In this document: in pieces, positions 34,661 to 45,306 of the stretch
Layout: each line of letters opens with the position of its first letter
Numbering within the stretch: the first letter of the stretch is position 1
Assembly (NCBI GenBank): GCA_947561395.2
Contig: OX387187.1
Span: 31,601,829 to 31,665,828, forward strand
DNA: 64,000 nucleotides
Direction: 5' to 3'
DNA from: Buxus sempervirens
Lineage: Eukaryota; Streptophyta; Magnoliopsida; Buxales; Buxaceae
The notes under the pieces: model-generated
Seen by the model: the letters and a program-made list of their open reading frames with translations, nothing else
Told to the model about the DNA's origin: nothing
Databases searched by the model: none
Program-made: the position numbers and the translations under genes

Positions 34661-37600
34661 GCGTCGGAAGATAGCGTGTGACGCGTGGCAAAAATGGGGG
34701 GCGAAAGTGTGCTGTTGCATGGCTGTATTGGGGTGAGTTCTTTGAACGTTGATTTCTGTTGGCGATAACGCCCCTGGGTAGTCGTGAAATTTGCGTAAAC
34801 AGCCCGCGAGATTTTCGTGTCTGGAATTTCGAAACGCGGAGGAGGTAAACTAAAGCCGGAGTTGTCTGTTTATCTGGGGAAGTGGTAGTCATCCTCGCAC
34901 GTTTCCACACTCGCCAACTCGCCGGGTCTGGCTGGCTCCTTTCGATCCAGTGGGTCCCACTCTGGCACACGGTTACACGTTCATTCTAACTATACACATG
35001 CGACGTCTAGTTTCTACTTACTGCCATGAGAACGACCATTAATACCTTAAAATGGAAATTTTGTTTAACGTGCAACCGCAACCTACCCTATACCCTAGGC
35101 AAGGCCTCATTTGGACCAATCCTATGCAGGTCCCACTCTAGCACACAGCACATCAATATTATCCTGTTACCATCGATTCTCGTCAAATTTATCTGATTTT
35201 TATCTTAATAAATGTTATGCGGATCGAATACGGATCTAAAGATTACATCCATTTAATAATCGGATTCACATTCGGATCTTCGTATATGAATTCCATAAAA
35301 ATCCTAATCCAATTAAATTTAATATACAATTGAAATTTATAGAATTTTATAAGAGTATTTAAATAACTTACTATATGTGAAAGTAGTAGGTTATTAAAAA
35401 AAAAGCCAATTTAATCGAATTTTCAAACTTTTAACTGGATTCGAATATTTAACCCAATTTGAATATTAATCGGATTCGAATACATATTTTATAACTATAT
35501 TTAGGCTCATATTTAATAACAAATATGAAGGATCCGTCGGATATTTAATCCGATTCAGATATCCTAAAACTTAATCGAATTTGAATTCGAATCTTGGTGG
35601 ATCAGATCCAAATCCAACTCGTTTATGATTCATGTCATGAACCCCACCTGCAAGGAACACTAATCATTTAAGTGAGAGAACATGAAGGTTTGAACTTATA
35701 GGAGTTCATCCGAGACTCTCCCTTTACCAACAGGGCAACCCTAGAACACTATCAACTACCAACAGACATGTACTCAAACCATGAAGGTACTCTTTATTCA
35801 TGCGGTTATAAGTCTTCGGGTCTTATCTCTGTAACTGGGTTCAAGCCCTCTTGGATGTCCCACAAATTGTTTGTTTAACGCAGCAACCCCGAACCCGTTT
35901 TATACAGAACGGTACGGAATCGGGTCGGGTTGCAAATGGATCTACAAAACTTGCTTCTGCTAACGGAGATGGAGATGATTTCCTAGTTTCGTAATTTGAT
36001 AGAATGTCGAGGGTACCAAATGTGAACACGAAGATTGCGTCTAATGCCCAAAACCAGCGGAGCGATGTCGTGCGGGATGGATTCCGATTTATTCAGTCGC
36101 GTCCCACGTGGCAGAACGAACTTGGACATTCCCTTCGTGCTTACACGTCTAAAAAGGATCTCCGCGGGGCCCACAGAAAAAACACTCGGACCGTGTGGGG
36201 CCCACCGGAACATGTGGGCCACCGCCTTCACATGGGCGTTTGGTTTGACGGTGTCGTGACTGCATCGTCGCGGCGTGAAAGCGGGAAAGTTGGAGCGGTG
36301 TTGCCTCGCCGAATATTGTAAGAATCTAGTGCCTTGAATGACTATAATACCCCTACCATTGATAGAAATGCCGATATTAACTTATTCAAAATTAAGGCCA
36401 TGTTGGGATAAAGGTATACTTTAGGAATGGCAAGGCAGCAAAGCTTATATGGAGATATTATCTAATATTGGATTTAAAAATCATAACTGTTTTAAGCAAT
36501 ATATTTATTATCTTTCATACATTATTTTTTATCATGATTTGTGCCATATGAGATAACAAAAAATTAACATTAACAAGTTGATGTTAATGATAGGGTGGTA
36601 AGTGTAACATTGAACTAAAAGCCCCGATCCTACTAGTACCGATATTGTCTGATGAAGTTTTGGTCATTAGGCTTCGGAGTTTTGCTCTTGGGTTTTATTC
36701 CCAAAGACCCCGTTACTTGAGGGAGTCACAAGCCTATATGTATAAACTTTTACTTTCTCTTCCCTGAGCAATATGGGATACGAGATCTCACATGCATTTA
36801 CACACCTAAACCCTTATAAGGTAAATAGTTATTTCGGAGATAAACGAATCTTTAGAACTTTTTAAAAGGAGTTGTGGGTGCATAGTGTTTAGGGGATTTG
36901 AGAGTCTTCAAAAGTTTTTAAAGGATATTTTCGTGACAAATTTTATAATCTTTTGAATTCACTTTAAACTAAGATAGATAATAATGAATGCAATGGTGGA
37001 GGTGATTATAATATCAATTTAATTTAGTTTTTATTGAATTGAAGTTACAAGCAATATTTGTTTACTTTGACCAAGACGAATTATATTATCAATATTGGGG
37101 AAAAATGGGCATCCGATGGAATATATTACCATAGAAATTAATGGTTCTTCATACATTTATTTATTTATTTATTGGTAATAAAACGAAGTTTATTGACATT
37201 ACAAGAAAGAGTCTTCTATTTTATTCTATTTAGCATCTTTTTTGTCATTCCAATCATGTGCAGCAATTCCATATTTAATAATGGGAGCATGCTCTTGTAT
37301 AAAGCTCCTATTTTTTTTTCACTTCTTCTCTCCCTTTTTGTTTATTAGTGGGTGCATATGTATATTTTACGTACATAGAAATTAGTTGTAAGTAATTATT
37401 AAAGAGATATAATAGTTCATATTCAGAAATAGTCCTAAATATGTAATAAGCATAATAGGTAGGTAGAAGATATTGAAGTCTTTTAAACTTTTAATAGGAC
37501 ATATTAATAAACTAAATGTTGGGTTAGAATCTATATATTTGTGAACTTGATGCTTTTCTTGAAATTGCACAAAAATATTGAAAAAGAAATCGCAAAAAGA

Positions 37601-38170
37601 GGTGGAAAACAATGTTGAGGATGCACTTCTAAAGAGAGATCACCTCTCACCTAAAAAAATTCATATGAAAATTGACTAGCTTAAATCCATAAGGAGAATT
37701 TAAGAAAAAGAAAGGCCTTCAATATCTATATTATATTTAGCGAGAACATATCCCTTGGAAAGCGTGCCAAAAAAAATATACTCATCCTTCATCTAATGCC
37801 TTTACAATTTATTTCTAAACTTTGTTAATATAGGGGTATAATAGTCTTCTCCTTTTCAATGCATTTAAACATAAAAGAGTTGAAAATTATTCCCTCTTCT
37901 CCAACTGTCCATTTATATACATGCAGTACTGCATGTGCACTCTGCTAGTACATATTAAGCATGATCATCATGGGTTTTTATAACAATATACTTCAACTTT
38001 TTTTTTATTCATTTAGTTATGCATTACATTAACTTGAAACATACATAAATCCAAGGATGAAAAATTTAGATATGATTCAATTTTTTCAAAGACAAGTAAT
38101 CATTTAAGTATGATATACAAGAAATGGTGTTTCTTCCCCATATTAATTTTGTATGGTCCATTTCTTTATG
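34661..38170. other. Spacer upstream of CSLD
   Basis: At about 35210-35610 there are GGATCGAATACGGATC and GGATCCGTCGGATAT motifs like the subterminal array of hAT MITE 2, but without clear termini, so probably a relic. A GC-richer block at 35880-36320 has long open frames on both strands with no recognisable protein. The segment 36640-36860 (ACCCCGTTACTTGAGGGAGT, then GCAATATGGGATACGAGATC) looks like degraded LTR sequence. The rest is AT-rich. Confidence 0.4.
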
Positions 38171-39108
38171 TTCTTTTTTGCATCCATATATATATATATA
38201 TATTTGCATCTATATACTCTCTCTTTTTTTAATATTTATATTTATACTCTTCCATTTTGCATAATCATTGAATCGTACCCTGACGTTAAAATCTGTTAAT
38301 TTTGTTGTTTATTTTTAAAAATAATTACAGTTTTACCCCCCTTGAGGTTTTAGATAATCCCACTTTTCCCGTTGAGGTTTTTCAAATACCAGTTCATCTT
38401 CTTGAGGTTTGTGATGTGCAACAGTTTCCCCTTCTAGGAGTTTGACTGATGATCTGGAAAGAGAAAAAAAACATATATTGGCAACTTTGCCCTTATAAAT
38501 ACCAAGTCTACCATTTGGTGGATTAGAAAAAAAAGGCAAAGTTGTCAATACATGTCTTTTTTTCTTTTGCCACCTCATCGGTCAAACACTTAAAAGGGAG
38601 AAATTTTTACACACAACAAACCTCAAGAAGGTAATCTGATATTTCAAGAACCTCGAGGGGCAAAGTGAGATTGTCTAAAACCTAAAATGGGTAAACTATA
38701 ATTATATATCCTTTATTCATATTAAATAACTAAAGTAACCTTCTACAAAATAAAAATATTTTGAATTTATTATCCCTTATCTTATATTTTTGTTTATATC
38801 GTTGAATTATTATATTTATTGCATATATACCATAATATATTAAATTAATTTGCTCAATTGAATTATTATTCAAAGCAACTTAGCCTAAACATAGTCATTT
38901 GTCCATTTAATTTTTTTAATCTTATAAAAGGTTACTTTAGTCATAAAATAAAAATAAACAACAAAAGTTAATAGAATTTAATGCGTTAATGGTACAATTA
39001 CAATAGTTATGCTAAATGGAGAGGTATAAATACAAATACTAAAAACAAGAGGAATTATGATGCATATATATCATAATATATATATAGGGATATGAGCATA
39101 AAAAGACC
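38171..39108. mobile_element. Long-TIR MITE, copy A, with nested insertion
   Basis: Left TTTTGCATCCATATATAT and right ATATGAGCATAAAAAGACC begin long imperfect inverted repeats. They share text with copy B (40363-40898): ATTTTGTTGTTTATTTTTA inward of the left arm and AAAATAAACAACAAAAGTTAA inward of the right arm. A different inverted-repeat element (38321-38706) sits inside. Non-coding; exact ends uncertain. Confidence 0.65.
38321..38706. mobile_element. Foldback/Mutator-like MITE nested in copy A
   Basis: The left arm ATAATTACAGTTTTACCCC, with TTGAGGTTTTAGATAATCCC, is mirrored on the minus strand of the right end: ATAATTATAGTTTACCC and GGTTTTAGACAATCTC. Both arms continue through CTTCTTGAGGTTTGT, giving an inverted repeat of about 140 bp. 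The element interrupts the left part of long-TIR copy A, so it inserted later. Confidence 0.75.
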
Positions 39109-40362
39109 TTTTAATAATTAAATGAGACTTTCATATATGCTTAGAAACTAATTACGAAGTCTAGTGGTAGGTGAATTACGCGTTCCAACCACCTTCCCTT
39201 GATCATAATGCTCCAGACAGGCAAACATGACCTCTTCTACGTTATAAAGAGAAGAATAAGATAATGATAAAACCATTATATATATCAAATTAGTCTTTCA
39301 TCAAGCCGCCCAACTAGGGTTTTAAGAATATTACAGGTTTGAAATCCTTATGTAAGAATGATTACAATCTCCTAGATTTTAAATGGGAATCTGAAGATAC
39401 ACGGTTGCCATGTAATGGATATATATTCTCCATTAATTTGCAAATATGAAGCCATATTAATTTTGAGATTAAAAAAAAAAAAATAGGGGATCTCTCCATG
39501 CAAATGCCCTAGAAGGTTGACACATTTTAACAACCTAACTAGCCTAGCAAATTGGTGATGGGACCTGCACAAGCCAATAACTTAATTGCACTGTTGAAGA
39601 ACAAACATACAAAGAGCTTTCACCTAACTTGAGAAAATTAAGCATGCAATACCTACCATATCCCAATGACACTTTTGTGACCTTTTCTTTGTAACCCCAC
39701 TTAAAAAAATGGATTGCTTGTGCTGGCTATCATCACCCCCTTAGGGTGTCAAACTTGACCTTGGCCTAATCATGAATGGACCCACACCTGTTTGCTTTCA
39801 CCCTTAAAATTCAAAGTCCAAAATATAAAAAACCATACAAAGTGGAAGGAACCCCACTTAGAAGTTGTTGAGATATTAAACGTTAACATTATGAAATATG
39901 AACTATCATGTTAGCATCACTTCCTTCCATTTAAAAGGGCCACAACGTACGCATGAAACTTAATTAATATATATGCAGTTTTATGACAAGCGTTTTCCAG
40001 GTTGGAGACGTGTCTGTCACATTAGCTGCAAACACTGCTTCTTGACCCTTGTTGCATGCATGTTTCACATCCCACATCCAGTAGTCTTAGTCCTTTCACA
40101 TGAAAAGCTATAGATGGTCCCAATAAAAAACTAAGAAAGATCTTTTTATTATAAGAATTTCTGGGATAGTTTATACCGGAGGTCCTTTGTGGTATATGGA
40201 TGTTCTAGATATATATATGTGGATGCAAAATTTTTTCACTTAAAATTATTGGATCAACACAATTTAATTAAGAACTTCAAAAAAAAATTTTGGGACTTAA
40301 AACTTTATTTAATTTTCATAAATATTGTTCTTTCATATAAACTAAGCGCATGATAAAAATTT
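39109..40362. other. Spacer
   Basis: AT-rich sequence without recognisable gene or element. Confidence 0.5.
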
Positions 40363-40898
40363 GGGCTTTTTGTATTCATATCCCTACATTATGATATATT
40401 TGCATATATATCATCTTGTTTTTAGTATTTGTATTTACAACCCCTCCATTTGATATACTTCTTGCAGTCACACCCATAATTTTAAATTTCATTAAGTTTT
40501 GTTGTTTATTTTTATTAAATGACTAAATTAATAACCTTATATGAGATAAGAAAAAACTATTAAATAGCCAAATGACTGTCTCTAGGTGGAATTCCAATGA
40601 AAACTTATTAATTGAGCAAGTTAATATCAATGGCTTAAAGCATCTATGCAATAAATATAATAATATAAGGATATAAATGAAAATATAAAATAACATACAA
40701 GATAAATACAAAATATTTTTATTTTCTAGAATATTACTTTAGTCATTTAATAAAAATAAACAAAAAAGTTAACAAACTTTAACGTTGGGAATATGACTGC
40801 AACAATTATGCAAAACGGAGGGATATAAATAAAGATATTAAAAACAAGAGGATATAGATGCAAATATAGCATAATGTAAGGATATGGATGCAAAAGCC
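40363..40898. mobile_element. Long-TIR MITE, copy B (536 bp)
   Basis: The left arm GGGCTTTTTGTATTCATATCC and the minus strand of the right arm GGCTTTTGCATCCATATCC start inverted repeats of roughly 150-200 bp. Both arms contain CCTCTTGTTTTTA-like and CCCTCCRTTT blocks. Flanks TAAAAATTT and TTTAAATTT match at 7 of 9 positions, a possible aged 9-bp Mutator-type duplication. Confidence 0.75.
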
Positions 40899-41816
40899 TT
40901 TAAATTTTTCTTAAGGCAAGGATACTGACATGATAAATCATATTGGGTTAAGCTTTAAATTGCAAAGGCTAAATATAAAATGAATTATATTCCAATTTCT
41001 CAACATTTTATCCAACTTTGTTGACTTTTTTAATATCAGGGCAATGATATTATTTAGGTTATTTAATTTTCATAACATTTGCTGGGGAATGTTACAATCA
41101 AGTGGTTGTGATTTGGGTAAAAGAATTAGAAACAAAGAGCATTACATGGGCAGTTAGTTACTGATATGTACACGTGGCTTAACAAACTGAAGTAAATTTG
41201 AAAAAATATGGAAGACATTTTAGGTAGAGAATGTTTGATAGAAAATAAGGAGTTGCTTTATATAATACAAAATACACAACATGGTATAGATTAATATTTT
41301 TAAGTTTTTTCTTAAAATTTTCAATATTACAAATAGATAATGCACAACATGATAAATACAAAAGGGAAAAAAATTTAAGGAAAAGAAAAAATAAAAATTT
41401 AAAGACAGCCTATTGACGCGGAAACCAAACATCCAAGCCGTCCCAATCCAAATGGCGAATTTAGAGAGAGAAGGTTTCCATGACGTGACGACATCCGAAG
41501 AAAATTATATAAAGAAAATTTCAAGGTTGCTCATCTACTTTTGCTTCTTTATTGTCTTCTTCATAGACGACGTCAAGAAAGCTTCAGAATGTTCACAAAT
41601 CACTAAAAAAATCAACGTAACGAATTCTTTGTTTTCTTAAATCAAGGCCAAGATCTTCATCAGACAAACCCATTTAATTTTTTTTTTTAAAAAGCTGTAA
41701 AGGGGAAGATATATGCTAAGTGAGTCATCCAATTGACCTGGCTATATTGTGCTGGGCCGGTCCGACCACTTCATAGACTTGGGTTCCAAACTTGGTCAAT
41801 GCATTAATTAAACAAC
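40899..41816. other. Spacer
   Basis: AT-rich; short ORFs at 41179-41640 show no protein-like conservation. Nothing recognised. Confidence 0.5.
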
Positions 41817-42055
41817 CGGCCGGCTAGGCATGAGCAACGGGCCGTGCCGGCACGGCCCGGCACGCCTGTGGCGTGCCTGGGCTGGCCCGGGCACGCCACG
41901 GGCCTGGCCCGGCACGGCCCGCCAGGGCACGCGGCACGCGGGCCCAAGCGGGCTGGCCCGCGCGCCGGCCCGCGCGCGAGCCCGCTGGGCACGCGCCCAA
42001 CGGCAGGAACGCGTGCCTGCCGTTGGGGCACGGCGGGCCGGCCCGCTTGGCATGC

Positions 42056-42087
42056 CCCAACGGCAGGCACGCGTGCCTGCCGTTGGG
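42056..42087. repeat. 32-bp perfect palindrome in hAT left end
   Basis: The half-site CCCAACGGCAGGCACG is followed directly by its exact reverse complement. A diverged copy of the same palindrome (CAACGGCAGGAACGCGTGCC and on) starts at about 41998. Both lie in the left subterminal region of the hAT element. Confidence 0.95.
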
Positions 42088-42337
42088 CACGCGGGCCGGC
42101 CCGCCCGGCGGCCCGCCTGGCCCGCCAGAGAGCTAGCCGTTGGCTAGCTCTCTTTTCCCTCCATACAAGTGGCTTTTAGCCATTTTTATGCCTATTTTAC
42201 CCCCCCAACAGCCATATAACAACTATATTGGGGGGATATAGTTGTAATTGATGATAAAAAGACCTTTTCTACCCTTCCAACTGCAAAATAACAGTCATAT
42301 TGAAGGGTAGAGGTAGTAAAAAGCCACTTTTAATTTC

Positions 42338-42346
42338 TATAAATAG
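42338..42346 (+). promoter_or_regulatory. TATA box of the hAT transposase
   Basis: TATAAATAG about 360 bp upstream of the transposase ATG. The leader between them may be spliced: an AAAGAG|GTATTC candidate donor lies at about 42552. Confidence 0.5.
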
Positions 42347-44199
42347 CCACTCCCTTTCCCACTCCAAACCACACCACTTCTACAATCTCCTACTCTCTTC
42401 TAATTGATTATCAAATAGTTCTTTGCTCTAATTGTTGTAATTGGAAATTGGTGATACTCAATCTCTTCTAATTGTTCAAGCATCAAAAGTGAGAAATTGG
42501 ACTCTGGAGGTTGAAGGCTTCAATTGCAAAGTTCAAGATTCATTCTAAAGAGGTATTCTTCTATTTAATTTTCTGATTTTAAAATTAGTATAAATATTAT
42601 TATTATAAGTAAGTCTCTCCTTCTACCTTTCTTATAAATTAATATCACCAAATAGTTATTATAATATTATTTATTAAGAATTTTTTTTTTCAAAAAATTT
42701 GATAATGGACCCTAGGTATCCTATGTTTTTTGACACTGAAGAAAGGGAATATCTTAGACCCCTTTCTGACCCAGTATTTTCTGATGATATAACCCAACCC
42801 CAATATAATGACCCTCCCATCCAAGGTCTTGAAACAGAATTCCCTTCACAGGATATGGGATCGTCTTCCCTACCACCTAGGAGCACTAAGAGGAGTAGAA
42901 CCTCTAGTGTTTGGCTTAATTTTACAATTGAAAGTGTAGGGAGTGAAGAGAAGGCAGTGTGTAACCATTGCAAAAAACAGTTTAGTTGTAAAGGCAAAGG
43001 TGGTACAGGCCACTTGAACCGGCATTTGCAGAAATGCCTTCCAAAACATGGCCAAATTGACCCTAGGCAAACCCAAATTTCTACTAGTAGTGTTGCTATA
43101 AGTAATTTTATTTTTAATCAAGAAGAAACTAGGCTTGAAATAGTAAAGTGGGTAATTCAAGAAGAATTACCCTTTAGATTAATAGATTCTAAAAGATTTC
43201 ACCGTTTACTAACTAAATATTTAGCACCACAATTTAAACCTTTTTCACGCCACACTTTAAGAAAGGATGCCATAAAATTATATGGAAAAATGAAAACTGC
43301 ATTAATAGAAACTTTGTCAAACAGTACTTTTAAAATAGCTTTAACTTCAGATATTTGGACAAGTAGACAACAAATAAGCTATTTAGCTATAACCGCACAT
43401 TATATTGATGAAAATTGGAATATGGAAAAAAGAATAATAACTTTTGAACCACTAGATGCTAGCCATACTGGAATAAATATATCAAATGCTATAAGTAGAA
43501 ATCTAAGAAATTATAAAATACACAATAAAATAATGGCTCTAGCACTTGATAATGCAAGTACTAATAATGTTGCAATAGGAATATTAAGACAACAATTAAA
43601 CTTAAATATAGATGGAAGTTTATTTCATGTTAGGTGTGTGTAGACACCTGATTTTTGCACCCCCGAAAATGAAGAAAATGAAAATTTCAATTAAAAAGTC
43701 AAACCCTGAGGGGGCCAAAATTTGACTTTTTGATCCAAAGAGAATTGGCCATCAAAATTCCTCTCATTGAAAAGAGCATTTCGACACGGTTCTAATGCAA
43801 CTGAGTTTGCTGGAATCGGAGTCCGGATGAGGAAGTTATAAGCCGGTCAAACTTTTGGGGGAGCGAAAGTTGACTTTTTGCTCGGCCCCAATTCAACTGT
43901 CCAATTTGATCCCATTGGATAGAGCATTCCGAGCTGATTCCAACGACACCAAATTTGCTGAAATCGGACATCGGACGGAAAAGTTATGGGCAGTTGAAGT
44001 TTCAAAGAAAAGCTGCCCATGTGGCAAAACAGCAGCAAAAAGCAGAATAGATGAATTAAATAAATAAAAATGATCTTTTAATATTATTTTAATAAGAGAA
44101 TCTCGTTTTATAATAAAATAATCAAAAAATCGGATAAAAATCTTTAAATAAACCAAATTGAATAAAGGTTTGAAATCCAAACATTTTAAAAACGTGCGG

Positions 44200-44404
44200 G
44201 ACCGTATTTGAAGTACGGGCGACGCATGCCCGTACTTCAACTACGGGCAAGCTTCTAGAAGGGGACGCGTGGCGGGACACGCGTCCCGTACGGAAGAATC
44301 TGCGATAATTGCAAATATTCGTTTTTCGCCCGTAATTGAATTACGGGCAAGGCACGCCCGTACTTAAAGTACGGGCAAGGCATGCCCGTAGTTCAAATAC
44401 GGGC
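44200..44404. repeat. Palindrome array upstream of LTR TATA box
   Basis: Five 21-bp palindromes of form GCCCGTA, 7 nt, TACGGGC (the first begins GACCGTA) start at 44200, 44228, 44328, 44356 and 44384. Spacing within groups is exactly 28 bp, with 7-bp linkers such as AAGGCAC or AAGGCAT. The central 7 nt follow NTTNAAN and are themselves near-palindromic. Confidence 0.95.
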
Positions 44405-44418
44405 ACGAAAATTTTGCC

Positions 44419-44426
44419 TATAAATA
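44419..44426 (+). promoter_or_regulatory. TATA box of the solo LTR
   Basis: TATAAATA 15 bp after the last upstream palindrome, in a good core-promoter context (GCCTATAAATAGAG). Confidence 0.65.
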
Positions 44427-45231
44427 GAGAGGCCACCCCCCTCATTTCAGCAAGCCTTCTCCCCTGGCCTACCCCCTCTCCCTCTTGGAGCTTTCCACGG
44501 CCAATCCCTGCCCAAATCCTACCACCCCTCAACCCAAACCTTATTTAATACCCAAAATACCCCTGCATCCCCAAACCATGCCTAAACCCCCAAATACCTT
44601 CTTTTAAACCCAACCTCTTACCAAACCCTTTTTCAAATTCATTTTGGAAATTCAAGGAGACGCGGAAGCGCTGCCAAAATCTTTGGAGGACCTCAATATC
44701 ATCCAAACAAAGAAATAAGAGTGAGGTAATGTTTTCTTTTAATTTCTATTTCAATACATACATAGACTTCTTTATTTAGAGAATGTTAAATTTGTTGCTT
44801 TATTGCATTGTCTACTAACCTTCTTGTTTATTGTTGATAAGATTCCTTTTTGCAAGTTTGAATGCCCATATGAAAAGAGAAAGAGGGAATTCAAGAGAAA
44901 AAATGAAATTAACATAAGATCCATTCTATGGATCCATTTGGAAGGACAAGAAGAATTCATCCTCCATGAACTATTCCCTGTAATTTCCCACTTTCCCCCT
45001 CTAAAAGATATCTTGGATCATCCAAAAGAAGTTGGTTTTCAAGTTAAAAGAGGAAGAAAGAAGAAGAAGGCCATTTAGGCCAAAAGAAGAAAGGAGAAGG
45101 ATTTTGAAGAATCTGAAATCCCCACTGAAGCTGCCGGAATAGCCAGGAGTCCCACCGGAGTGATCCCAAGGAAAGCCGGCTGCAAAAGTGCAAAACTTGT
45201 TGCGCCCGTAAACTCAGGCCGGTCCGGGCGG

Positions 45232-45306
45232 GACCGTATTTTCTTCACGGGCGAGGAAGACCGTAATTCATTCACGGGCTCGCCGGACCGTAAAGAAAAT
45301 ACGGGC
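45232..45306. repeat. Second palindrome array in the LTR
   Basis: Three 21-bp units of form GACCGTA, 7 nt, then TACGGGC or TCACGGGC-type end, at 45232, 45259 and 45286 (27-bp spacing). They share the outer sequence of the upstream array but have less symmetrical centres. They lie about 800 bp downstream of the LTR TATA box. Confidence 0.85.

Noticed and set aside
35210..35610. Fifth hAT MITE with GGATCCG-type array
   Set aside because: The subterminal words match MITE 2, but I could not find the TAGGGGTGGCAA ends or an 8-bp duplication.
36004..36321. 105-aa ORF in a GC-richer block
   Set aside because: Competing open frames on both strands and no recognisable motif; composition explains it.
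41804..42179. Six overlapping Ala/Arg/Pro-rich ORFs on both strands
   Set aside because: They are GC-rich subterminal repeats of the hAT element, open in many frames because of composition.
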